Shown piece by piece: positions 8,703 through 14,552 of a stretch of 14,552 nt of DNA (positions within the stretch are counted from its first letter, which is position 1; every line of letters starts with the position of its first letter). Below the pieces are notes generated by a model. That model did not search any database and was not told the origin of the DNA. It saw only the letters and a program-made list of their open reading frames with translations. This DNA is from JANYCG01 sp031397915 (GTDB taxonomy: Bacteria; Pseudomonadota; Gammaproteobacteria; Burkholderiales; Burkholderiaceae_C): positions 1 through 14,552 of the forward strand of contig JANNMM010000177.1 in the NCBI GenBank assembly GCA_031397915.1, read 5' to 3'. The position numbers were made by a program, and so were the translations under genes.

Positions 8703-9677
8703 ATGCGCCTGACCCGCATTTTGAAACTTGCCGCAATGGCTTTCAGCGTGGGCCTCGTGGCGCAGTTCGCATCGGCCCAGAACTTTCCCACCCGCGCCAT
8801 CAAAATTGTTGTGCCCGCAACGCCGGGCGGCGCCATCGACCTGATCGCCCGTTCGCTCGCTGAAAAAATGACGGTCTCGCTTGGCCAACCAGTGCTGGTT
8901 GAAAACAAACCCGGCGCCTCCAACAACCTGGGTACCGATTTCGTGGCGAAAAGCGCGCCCGATGGTTACACCCTGGTCATCGTGGCGTCCAGCCATGCCA
9001 CCAACAAACACCTGTTCAAGGTCATGCCTTATGACCCGGTAAAAGACTTCGCGCCCGTGGCCTACACCCACGTGGTGCCACTGCTGCTGGCGGTGCACCC
9101 GGGCGTGCCGGCCAAAACCGTGCCCGAGCTGGTGACCTGGATCAAAGCCAACCCCGACAAAGCCATCTACGCTTCCAGCGGCCCGGGCAGCTCCTTGCAC
9201 ATGGCGGCCGAACTCTTCATGAGCATGAGTAAAACCAGAATGCAGCACGTGCCGTACAAGGGCAGCTCAGCGGCGCACCCCGACTTGCTGGCCGGCCGCA
9301 CGGCGATGATTTTTGACCCGGTGCCCGCCATCCGCGCCCATGTGAAAGCCGGCACTTTGCGCGGCATTGCCGTGACCACGCTGGGCCGCTCCAGCGCCTT
9401 CCCCGAGTTGCCGACCATTGCCGAGTCGGGCTATGCCGGTTACGACGCCAGCACCTGGGGCGGCATTTTGGCGCCCGCCGGCACGCCGAAAGACGTCGTC
9501 GCCAAACTCAACCTAGCCATCAACGACGCCTTGAAGCTCGAAGACGTGCGCACACGCCTGATCGGCGCCGGCATTGAAATCCAGAGTGGCACACCCGAGC
9601 GCTTTGGCGACGTGATCAAAAATGAAGTCGACAAATGGGGACGCATTGTCAAGGAAGCCGGCATTCAGCCGGAATAA
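8703..9677 (+). CDS. Bug-family tripartite tricarboxylate transporter receptor (periplasmic solute-binding protein)
   Basis: The Bug (TctC) family comprises periplasmic receptors that bind carboxylates, amides or vitamins, very numerous in Burkholderiales. The 324-residue product has a Sec signal (1-25, cut after ASA) and then FPTRAIKIVVPATPGGAIDL, which is the standard family opening with the PGG-x-x-D motif (41-46). ENKPGASNNLG (67-77), the PDGYTL motif and the domain-2 stretch VPYKGSSAAHPDLLAGR also fit. The start is supported by GAGGAG about 5 bases upstream. No TctA or TctB membrane genes are adjacent, so it is one of the many orphan receptors that either share a distant transporter or act in sensing. 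It is divergent from argS and converges on the shikimate-dehydrogenase-like gene 55 bases further on. Closeness to that catabolic operon hints at an aromatic or hydroaromatic acid ligand, but this is inference only. Confidence 0.93.
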   Translation: MRLTRILKLAAMAFSVGLVAQFASAQNFPTRAIKIVVPATPGGAIDLIARSLAEKMTVSLGQPVLVENKPGASNNLGTDFVAKSAPDGYTLVIVASSHATNKHLFKVMPYDPVKDFAPVAYTHVVPLLLAVHPGVPAKTVPELVTWIKANPDKAIYASSGPGSSLHMAAELFMSMSKTRMQHVPYKGSSAAHPDLLAGRTAMIFDPVPAIRAHVKAGTLRGIAVTTLGRSSAFPELPTIAESGYAGYDASTWGGILAPAGTPKDVVAKLNLAINDALKLEDVRTRLIGAGIEIQSGTPERFGDVIKNEVDKWGRIVKEAGIQPE

Positions 9678-9700
9678 GCAGGTCTAAGGCACGGGCTGGG

Positions 9701-9722
9701 CGTTACGGGGGCAACCCGAACG
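9701..9722. terminator. Possible bidirectional terminator hairpin
   Basis: CGTTaCGGG (9701-9709) pairs with CCCGAACG (9715-9722) around loop ggcaa, eight pairs with one bulged A. It sits in the 55-base gap between the convergent Bug and dehydrogenase genes, where a shared terminator is expected. It has no T tract on either side, so the call is weak. Confidence 0.35.
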
Positions 9723-9732
9723 GCCCGCCAGG

Positions 9733-10596
9733 TCAATACGCCAGCGTTGCCAGTGCCCGCAGTTCCTCGGGCGTGGTGGACGGCAATCCAAAAAACTCCA
9801 GGTAGGCCGGAATCTGCTCAAACAACATGTCGGTGCCCACCTGAAAGCGGCAGCCACGGGCCTGGGCCGCTTTGAGGAAGGCGGTCATCTCGGCCTTCAT
9901 CACGACTTCGCCCACGAAGGTGCTGGACGCGACGCGCGACATGTCCATGGGCATCGGGTCGCCGTCGTTCATGCCCAAGGGCGTGGCGTTGACGACCACA
10001 TCAAAACCGGCGGGGTCGTTGGAGCCGGTTTGCACCTGCAGGCTCGGGTAATGCTTCTTGAGCCGCCCGCCCAGGCCCTGGGCTGAAGCTGCGTTCACGT
10101 CATACAGTGCCATCCGGGCGACGCCTGCTGCTGCGAGTGATGCCGCAATGGCCGAACCCACGCCGCCGCTGCCGACCACCAGCACGCTGGCGCCCTTGAG
10201 CACAATACCTTTGCGCAAGACGCCGCGCACGAAACCTTCGCCATCGAACATGTCGCCTTGCAGTTTGCCCTCGGGGCTCAGGCGCACAGCATTGCAGGCA
10301 CCCGCAACCGCCGCCGACGGCAGCACCTCATCGAGCAGGCCCATCGTGGTGACCTTGTGCGGCATGGTGATCAGCGCACCGCGGATGTTGCTCAAGCGAA
10401 AAACCGCTTTCAGAAATACCGGGAAATCTTCGGGCTTGCAGCCCATGGGGATGACGCGCGCATTGACCCCGGCTTTGTCAAACCAGGGGTTGTAGATCAT
10501 CGGCGCCTTGAAGCTGTGCGTGGGAAACCCGATGTGCGCGATCAGCTCGGTGTGGCCGTTGATGAGGCCCGGGATGGCCGATACCGCCTGCGCCAT
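9733..10596 (-). CDS. Shikimate/quinate dehydrogenase-like protein (divergent AroE family)
   Basis: AroE-family enzymes interconvert shikimate or quinate and their 3-dehydro forms. The 287 residues show the catalytic Lys81 in ITMPHK, Asn102 in GACNAVR, Asp118 in GDMFDGEGF, the nucleotide loop GSGGVG (142-147), VNATPLGM and Gln261 in TDMLFEQ. Unusual points: the substrate-binding Ser-x-Ser of AroE (HSKSP in E. coli) aligns with SFKAP (28-32), so neither Ser is kept; the Asn of the usual NTD is Met; and the Asp-x-x-Tyr-x-Pro motif is replaced by EVVMKAEMT. Asp166 at the end of the second strand, where NADP-specific AroE has Arg-Thr, suggests NAD. The start overlaps the aroQ stop (TAATG), so the two are translationally coupled. 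Location with a TRAP transporter argues for a catabolic rather than biosynthetic role. It may be an AroE-like paralogue with another substrate. Confidence 0.88.
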   Translation of the reverse strand: MAQAVSAIPGLINGHTELIAHIGFPTHSFKAPMIYNPWFDKAGVNARVIPMGCKPEDFPVFLKAVFRLSNIRGALITMPHKVTTMGLLDEVLPSAAVAGACNAVRLSPEGKLQGDMFDGEGFVRGVLRKGIVLKGASVLVVGSGGVGSAIAASLAAAGVARMALYDVNAASAQGLGGRLKKHYPSLQVQTGSNDPAGFDVVVNATPLGMNDGDPMPMDMSRVASSTFVGEVVMKAEMTAFLKAAQARGCRFQVGTDMLFEQIPAYLEFFGLPSTTPEELRALATLAY

Positions 10597-11039
10597 TATT
10601 TGGCCACCTTGGCAGCGGCGATGGCGGCACGCAGGGCCAGCAGGTAACTGTCTACGCCAAAGCCGCTGATCTGGCCCTTGATGATTTCGGCAAACACCGA
10701 CTTGTGGCGGAACTCTTCACGCGCGTGGATGTTGCTCATGTGTGTTTCGACCACCGGGCACGTCAAGATGGCCAGGGCGTCGCGGATGCCATAGCTGTAG
10801 TGCGTCCAGGCACCGGCGTTGAGCATCACGCCGTCTACCCCATCGCGGTAAGCCTGGTGGATGCGTTCACACATCTCACCTTCGTGGTTGGTCTGGTAGT
10901 GTTCAACATCAACACCCAGCTCCTTGCCCAGAGTGACCAGTGAGGCATTGATTTCGTCCAGCGTGATGGTGCCGTATTGCTTCGGATCTCGTTTGCCGAA
11001 CATGTTGTGGTTGATGCCATGCAGCATGAGAAATTTCAT
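10596..11039 (-). CDS. aroQ: Type II 3-dehydroquinate dehydratase
   Basis: Type II dehydroquinase removes water from 3-dehydroquinate to give 3-dehydroshikimate, serving either aromatic biosynthesis or quinate catabolism. The 147-residue length is typical for the dodecameric family. By comparison with known members I see Asn10, Arg17 and the catalytic Tyr22 in the N-terminal and lid part (GKRDPKQYG), Asn74 and His80 in LNAGAWTHYS, and His100 with Arg111 in ETHMSNIHAREEFR. All catalytic positions are kept. The usual opening NGPNLN reads HGINHN, which is a visible departure from housekeeping AroQ and suggests a specialised subgroup. An AGGA ribosome binding site lies upstream of the ATG at 11039. 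It is the first of two coupled genes with the dehydrogenase and lies 136 bases after dctP across a region of hairpins. The catabolic role is inferred from that context. Confidence 0.93.
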   Translation of the reverse strand: MKFLMLHGINHNMFGKRDPKQYGTITLDEINASLVTLGKELGVDVEHYQTNHEGEMCERIHQAYRDGVDGVMLNAGAWTHYSYGIRDALAILTCPVVETHMSNIHAREEFRHKSVFAEIIKGQISGFGVDSYLLALRAAIAAAKVAK

Positions 11040-11058
11040 GGGTTTCCTTGGGTGGTAT

Positions 11059-11117
11059 GTTCGTTGGGGCTGGGTTCCGCAAGACGCAGGACCCTGCGAA
11101 ACACAGGCCCAACGAAC
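11059..11117 (-). promoter_or_regulatory. Long RNA-type hairpin in the aroQ leader
   Basis: Arms 11059-11081 and 11095-11117 match at 20 of 23 positions, with ten perfect pairs at the base (gttcgttggg with cccaacgaac). As minus-strand RNA one of the three mismatches (11077 with 11099) becomes a G-U pair, and three more G-U pairs (11082-11094, 11084-11092, 11085-11091) close the top around a 5-base loop. The base ends 20 bases before the aroQ start. The wobbles pair only on the minus strand, consistent with a transcribed structure in the operon. Confidence 0.6.
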
Positions 11118-11136
11118 CCGGCAGGAGTATGCCGGG
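11117..11136 (-). promoter_or_regulatory. GC-rich hairpin between dctP and aroQ
   Basis: Perfect 7-bp arms CCCGGCA (11117-11123) and TGCCGGG (11130-11136) enclose the 6-base loop ggagta. It begins on the last base of the longer hairpin, so the two could stack or compete. No T run follows on either strand, so a simple intrinsic terminator is unlikely. Confidence 0.5.
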
Positions 11137-11140
11137 CACG

Positions 11141-11168
11141 GTCCGAGCGCGCTGACGTGCGCCCGGAC
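11141..11168 (-). promoter_or_regulatory. Hairpin immediately downstream of dctP
   Basis: Arms gtccgagcgc (11141-11150) and gcgcccggac (11159-11168) enclose an 8-base loop. The single DNA mismatch (A11146 with C11163) becomes a U-G pair in minus-strand RNA, giving ten continuous pairs. It starts 7 bases after the dctP stop, where it could protect the 3' end of the transporter message or weaken read-through into aroQ. It lacks a U tract. Confidence 0.45.
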
Positions 11169-11175
11169 GTTGGGG

Positions 11176-12174
11176 TTATCTGCGCAGTTTTGCCAGCTCA
11201 GCCATCATTTCATTGACGGTGGCTTCACCGACGTTGGCGCTAAATTGGGCGATCACCGGTTTCATCTTCTCGCGCAGTTTGGCCACTTCAGCAGGCGGGA
11301 AGGTGGTGACCGTCATGCCGTTTTTCTTCAGCAGATCGAGGTTGGCTGCGGCGGCTGCACGGTTCGCTTCACGCTGGCCTTTGGCGGCTTCGTCAGCCGA
11401 GTCATCCAGGATTTTCTTCTCAGCCGGGGTCAGTGTGTCCCACACTTTTTTGCTGAAAATCACCGACTGTGGGTTGTACTGGTGGTTGGTCAGGGCAATG
11501 TGTTTTTGCACTTCCCAGAACTTGTTGGCGGCAATCACGCCCAGCGGATTTTCTTGCCCGTCAATGGCTTTTTGCTCGAGGCCGCCATAGACTTCCGGGA
11601 AAGGCATGGGGGTCGGGTTGGCGCCCAGGGCTTTCACCCAGGCGACGTTGATCGGGTTCGGGATCACGCGCAGCTTCAAGCCTTCGATGTCGGCCACGGT
11701 GTTCAGCGGACGCTTGCTGTTGGTGATGTGGCGATAGCCGAGTTCCCAGTAGGACAAACCAACGATGCCTTTGGCTTCAAGCAAGGCGTGCATTTTTTTG
11801 CCAACCGGGCCATCCACAATCGCATCCGACTCTTTTTCGTTGGCGAAGAGGAACGGGAAGTCGAAAATTGCCAGCTCTTTGGCTTCCGAGGCCAGAATGC
11901 CGGAGTTCATCACCGACATTTCAACCGTGCCTCCCTTGATGGCAGACACGACTTGCTGGTCGCCGCCCAAGGCGCTGTTGAAAAACAGGTTGACCTTCAT
12001 CTTGCCGCCCGACTTGGCCGCCACCGCCTCGGCAAATTTCTTCATGCCAGCAGCTGCAGGGTGGGTGTCCGGGCCGGCGACACCGAACTTGATGACGCGT
12101 TCTTGCGCAGAAGCCAGGCCGAACGCGGCAAAAGCCACAGCGGCGACGATCGATTTCAATACCAGACGTTTCAT
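11176..12174 (-). CDS. dctP: TRAP transporter periplasmic substrate-binding protein, DctP family
   Basis: DctP receptors bind carboxylates in the periplasm and hand them to the QM membrane unit, driven by a sodium or proton gradient. The 332-residue product has a signal peptide cut after ASA at residue 23, then the family segments KFGVAGPDTHPAAAGM, NSALGGDQQVVSAIKGGTVE, GYRHITNSKRPL with Arg148, and GLKLRVIPNP with Arg169, the conserved Arg that salt-bridges the ligand carboxylate. PMPFPEVYGGLEQKAIDGQE is also typical. The start at 12174 is chosen because GGAGA lies 7 bases upstream; the frame stays open about 500 bases further upstream through dctM without family resemblance. dctP is the family name; the ligand is not shown by sequence. 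Its neighbours aroQ and the AroE-like gene suggest a quinate- or shikimate-like acid. It follows dctM after 89 bases. Confidence 0.95.
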   Translation of the reverse strand: MKRLVLKSIVAAVAFAAFGLASAQERVIKFGVAGPDTHPAAAGMKKFAEAVAAKSGGKMKVNLFFNSALGGDQQVVSAIKGGTVEMSVMNSGILASEAKELAIFDFPFLFANEKESDAIVDGPVGKKMHALLEAKGIVGLSYWELGYRHITNSKRPLNTVADIEGLKLRVIPNPINVAWVKALGANPTPMPFPEVYGGLEQKAIDGQENPLGVIAANKFWEVQKHIALTNHQYNPQSVIFSKKVWDTLTPAEKKILDDSADEAAKGQREANRAAAAANLDLLKKNGMTVTTFPPAEVAKLREKMKPVIAQFSANVGEATVNEMMAELAKLRR

Positions 12175-12215
12175 GTTTGTCTCCAAAAAAAACTCAGTAC
12201 GCGAATGTATTGACC

Positions 12216-12243
12216 CAGGGCGCGGCGCACCAAACACGCCCTG
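12216..12243. repeat. Hairpin between dctM and dctP
   Basis: Perfect 7-bp arms CAGGGCG (12216-12222) and CGCCCTG (12237-12243) enclose a 14-base loop. It lies in the 89-base gap between dctM and dctP. Such stem-loops can raise the message level of a binding-protein gene over its membrane partners, but here nothing besides position supports that role. A weak TTGGTG/TACATT promoter pair on the minus strand lies in the same gap. Confidence 0.35.
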
Positions 12244-12263
12244 AATCGGAAAATCAACCCGCT

Positions 12264-13544
12264 TCAGCCATACAGCCACTTGGCGGGAACCATGATCAGC
12301 GACGGGAACAGCACCATCAGGAACATCAGCGCAAACTGCACCGCCATGAAGGGCAAGACACCTCGCGTCACGTCGTCCATCCGCATGCGGCCGACGCCGG
12401 CCACCACGTTCAGTACCGTGCCCACCGGCGGCGTGACCAGCCCGATTGAATTGTTGATGATGAACAGCACCCCGAAATAAACCGGGTCGATACCCGCCGC
12501 CTTGATGATCGGCATCAGCACCGGCGTGAGGATCAAGATGGTAGGCGTCATGTCCATCGCGGTGCCCACCACCATCACCAGGACCATGATGGCCATCAGC
12601 AGCAAGGTGGGGTGGTCCAACAAGGGTTGCAAGAGCGTGACAACCTGTTGCGGCAGTTGCGCCACGGTGATCATCCACGCCGACACCATCGCGGCGGCTA
12701 CCAGGAACATGATGACCGAGGTCGTTTTGGCAGCCGCCAGAAACACGCCGTAAAGCTGTGACCAGCTCAACTCGCGGTAGATCACGCCTGCCACGAAGAG
12801 TGCATAGACCGCCGCCACCACGGCCGCTTCGGTGGGCGTGAAGACACCCATGCGCAAACCGACCAGAATGATGATGGGCAGCAGCAGCGCCCAGCCTGCG
12901 CTTTTAAAAGCCGCAACCACTTCGCCGGCGGTGCGCCGGGGCGGCGTCTCGAGTTGCTCTTTACGCGTGAGCCACCACCAGGTGCCCCACAGGCCGGCTG
13001 CGAGCAAGATGCCAGGGAAGATGCCGGCCAGGAAAAGTTTGGAGATGGACACACCACCGGCCACACCAAAAATCACGAAGCCGATTGACGGCGGAATGAT
13101 CGGGCCGATCACGCCGCAGGCGGCGATCAGGCCGCCACTGCGGGCTTTGTCGTGCCCCGCTTTGACCATCATGGGCAATAAAAGCGCGGTGAGCGCCGCC
13201 GCATCCGCCACGGCGGAGCCCGACAGGGCCGACAACAGAACGGCCGCGATGATGGTGACGTATCCCAATCCGCCCCGGATGTGGCCCACCAGCGCCATGG
13301 CGAAAACTACGATGCGTTTGGAGAGGCCACCGGTGTTCATCACCTCACCGGCCAACATGAAGAAGGGCACGGCGAGCAAGGGGAAACTGTTGGCGCCCTC
13401 CATGATGTTTTGCGCGAGGATCTGCGCGTCAAAGGTGTTCATGTGCCACATCAATGCGGCGCCGCTGAGTAACAGGGAATAGGCGATGGGAATGCCCAGG
13501 GCCATGGCGGCCAGCAGGGAGCCCAGAAAAACGGCGATGGTCAT
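12264..13544 (-). CDS. dctM: TRAP transporter large permease, DctM family
   Basis: DctM forms the transport channel of a TRAP system. The 426-residue product is almost wholly hydrophobic, about a dozen membrane helices, beginning MTIAVFLGSLLAAMALGIPI. Family motifs seen are PLLAVPFFMLAGEVMNTGGL (55-74), SALSGSAVADAAA (105-117) and GVIGPIIPPSIGFVIFG (144-160), followed in the C-terminal half by VVGTAMDMTPTILILTPVL and GLVTPPVGTVLNVV, the second inverted repeat of the fold. The length matches the family. The start at 13544 has only a weak ribosome binding site, and the gene follows dctQ by 34 bases, as expected for a Q-M pair on one transcript. The substrate is set mainly by the receptor and cannot be read from this subunit. 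Confidence 0.96.
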   Translation of the reverse strand: MTIAVFLGSLLAAMALGIPIAYSLLLSGAALMWHMNTFDAQILAQNIMEGANSFPLLAVPFFMLAGEVMNTGGLSKRIVVFAMALVGHIRGGLGYVTIIAAVLLSALSGSAVADAAALTALLLPMMVKAGHDKARSGGLIAACGVIGPIIPPSIGFVIFGVAGGVSISKLFLAGIFPGILLAAGLWGTWWWLTRKEQLETPPRRTAGEVVAAFKSAGWALLLPIIILVGLRMGVFTPTEAAVVAAVYALFVAGVIYRELSWSQLYGVFLAAAKTTSVIMFLVAAAMVSAWMITVAQLPQQVVTLLQPLLDHPTLLLMAIMVLVMVVGTAMDMTPTILILTPVLMPIIKAAGIDPVYFGVLFIINNSIGLVTPPVGTVLNVVAGVGRMRMDDVTRGVLPFMAVQFALMFLMVLFPSLIMVPAKWLYG

Positions 13545-13578
13545 GGGGTGTCTCTGTTATTTGTTGCGGGACCGAGGG

Positions 13579-14118
13579 TCAACGGACCGGCTGCGGCGCG
13601 TCGACCGGCTCTTCCTCGGATTCACGCACACCAATCAGGTCTTCTTCCGACAAGGTGCCGTTGAGCAGGCGCCACAGGTGGTTGGCCAGAATAATGGCGC
13701 TGAAAACGGCGCAAAACATGCCGCTTGCGTAGAAGAAAGCCAGAGACGTTTCCATCGCCGCGCTGGTGGACGTCCAGTTCACCTTGACCTGCTCCAGCGA
13801 TCCGCTGAACAACAACCAGCAGATGAACAACATCAGCACATGTCCCAGAACAAGGCAGACTTTTTTCCCGCGCAACGAGAGGCGCGATACCAGGGTGTCG
13901 GTGCCGAGGTGGGTTTTGTCATGCAGGGCCACGATTGCGCCAAAAAAAGTCAGCCAGACGAACAGCCAGCGCGACAACTCCTCTGAGACGGTAATGCCGG
14001 AATTGAAGGCGTAGCGCATCACGACATTGATGAACACCAGCACCACCATGACGGCAAGGCCGGCCGCCATCAAAACGCCCAGAAATTTGCAAAAGCGGTC
14101 GATCAATGTGTCAAGCAT
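13579..14118 (-). CDS. dctQ: TRAP transporter small permease, DctQ family
   Basis: DctQ is the small membrane subunit that docks on DctM. The 179 residues give four membrane helices. The first is near 16-34 and is followed by the family motif VVMRYAFNSGITVSEELSRW (32-51). The second covers LFVWLTFFGAIVALHDKTHL, where the G-A-x-x-A-x-x-D-x-x-H pattern is typical. The C-terminal tail (about 155-179) is acidic and rich in Glu, with charged EESEEEPVD. The start ATG at 14118 has GGAG 4 bases upstream. This is the first gene of the operon after the TetR gene, which ends 143 bases upstream on the same strand. Two inverted repeats lie in that gap. The substrate is not shown by sequence. Confidence 0.94.
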   Translation of the reverse strand: MLDTLIDRFCKFLGVLMAAGLAVMVVLVFINVVMRYAFNSGITVSEELSRWLFVWLTFFGAIVALHDKTHLGTDTLVSRLSLRGKKVCLVLGHVLMLFICWLLFSGSLEQVKVNWTSTSAAMETSLAFFYASGMFCAVFSAIILANHLWRLLNGTLSEEDLIGVRESEEEPVDAPQPVR

Positions 14119-14137
14119 GGCGCTCCTCGTTCTGATG

Positions 14138-14157
14138 ATTCAGCACAAAAACTGAAT
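14138..14157. repeat. Inverted repeat close to the dctQ start
   Basis: Perfect 6-bp arms ATTCAG (14138-14143) and CTGAAT (14152-14157) enclose an 8-base spacer cacaaaaa. It is 20 bases before the dctQ start, near the ribosome binding site, so it could be a second regulator site or a hairpin in the mRNA leader. Confidence 0.4.
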
Positions 14158-14169
14158 TTCCATAAATGT

Positions 14170-14183
14170 ACTAACTAGTTAGT
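14170..14183. promoter_or_regulatory. Perfect palindrome, probable TetR-type operator of the TRAP operon
   Basis: ACTAACTAGTTAGT is a perfect 14-bp palindrome, lying 52-65 bases upstream of the dctQ start and about 80 bases past the TetR stop. TetR-family repressors usually bind palindromes of this length, often inside promoters. On the minus strand a TACATT hexamer just downstream (about 14164-14169) could be a -10, placing the palindrome between -35 and -10. The -35 partner is weak. Binding by the adjacent TetR protein is inference. Confidence 0.65.
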
Positions 14184-14261
14184 TTTAATAAATCAGTGAA
14201 AACCCTTAGAAACTCCTTGAATCGTCGCCCTGGCCTTATTTCTTTTCCTTATTTGCGAATG

Positions 14262-14552
14262 CTATTTCCGTACAAAGCGCACCACCATCTCGATGATGCT
14301 GTCGCGCCGCGCCGTCAGCGCCTTGGCGGTTTGGGTGTCTTTCTTGAAGATCAGGCCAAAGGTGTGTTGGTTGGAGACGTTGAAAAACGTCAGTGCCGAA
14401 ATTGACTTGTGGATGTCCACCGGGTCGAGCTGGGCACGGAAAACGCCCTGCTTCACGCCCCGCTCGTACAGTTTGCGGATGGCGTCGATGGCCGGCACAT
14501 TGAGCTGCTGGATGATCTTGCTCTGGCGCAGGAATTCGCCGCGCTGCATGTT
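14262..14552 (-). CDS. TetR-family transcriptional regulator, C-terminal part
   Basis: The frame is open at the right edge, so the helix-turn-helix domain lies outside; about 96 C-terminal residues are seen. They form the ligand-binding and dimerisation part: an alpha-helical run with IDAIRKLYERGVKQGVFRAQ, the D-P-V-D-I-H segment, ISALTFFNVSNQHTFGLIF and a closing helix ARRDSIIEMVVRFVRK. This pattern (a Gly-Val-Phe-x-x-x-x-D-P-x-x-x-x turn followed by helix 8 and an Arg-Arg helix near the end) is typical of TetR/AcrR regulators. The gene lies on the same strand immediately upstream of dctQ, with a perfect palindrome in between, so it is the best candidate to control the operon. The ligand is unknown. 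Confidence 0.7.
   Translation of the reverse strand, partial: NMQRGEFLRQSKIIQQLNVPAIDAIRKLYERGVKQGVFRAQLDPVDIHKSISALTFFNVSNQHTFGLIFKKDTQTAKALTARRDSIIEMVVRFVRK

Noticed and set aside
10924..12213. Plus-strand open frame of 429 codons across aroQ, the hairpin gap and dctP
   Set aside because: It is antisense to two recognised genes and contains the palindromic gap; the product has no motif I can recognise.
12175..12678. N-terminal extension of the dctP frame into dctM
   Set aside because: The family signal peptide begins at 12174 behind a GGAGA ribosome binding site; the upstream part is only the out-of-frame reading of dctM.
14119..14261. Sigma-54 (-24/-12) promoter for the TRAP operon, tempting because rpoN is in the window
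   Set aside because: No TGGCAC-N5-TTGCA match was found in this gap on the operon strand, nor was one seen on reading the gaps at 8389-8702 and 11040-11175.

Overview
The window reads as chromosome of a betaproteobacterium, most likely Burkholderiales and close to Comamonadaceae (Rhodoferax/Polaromonas-like). This is inferred from protein character (long acidic sigma-54, a Bug-family solute receptor, a SPOR protein between argS and dsbA), from the GC-rich coding sequence and from the lptA-lptB-rpoN order. No tRNA, rRNA, CRISPR array or insertion sequence was seen.

Layout. Positions 1-1161 (+) hold the 3' end of a Rieske-type ring-hydroxylating oxygenase gene. It overlaps by ATGA a short-type 6-phosphogluconate dehydrogenase gene that is broken by a one-base frameshift near 711-724. 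Positions 1168-4292 (-) are an envelope and regulation block: lptA, lptB (GTG start, overlapping lptA) and rpoN, convergent with gnd. Positions 4327-8388 (-) carry a DHH-family phosphoesterase, a DsbA-type oxidase with a CPHC active site, a membrane-anchored SPOR protein and argS. An intergenic stretch of 314 bases (8389-8702) holds two AT-rich inverted repeats and separates argS from a divergent Bug-type solute receptor gene (8703-9677, +).

Positions 9733-14552 (-) look like a catabolic operon. Read in the direction of transcription it is a TetR-type regulator (partial, at the window edge), then TRAP transporter small permease (dctQ), large permease (dctM) and periplasmic receptor (dctP), then a type II 3-dehydroquinate dehydratase (aroQ) and a shikimate/quinate-dehydrogenase-like protein. 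The natural reading is uptake of a quinate- or shikimate-like carboxylate, oxidation by the dehydrogenase and dehydration toward 3-dehydroshikimate and the protocatechuate pathway. The dehydrogenase lacks the usual Ser-x-Ser substrate-binding pair and carries an Asp that suggests NAD use, so the real substrate may differ from shikimate.

The most interesting non-coding signals are in this operon. A perfect 14-bp palindrome (14170-14183) lies between the TetR gene and dctQ. Three hairpins are packed end to end between dctP and aroQ (11059-11168), and their imperfect positions become mainly G-U pairs only on the strand that is transcribed with the operon. This pattern suggests a structured intercistronic RNA. 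A second operator-like palindrome (8539-8560) lies upstream of the Bug gene.
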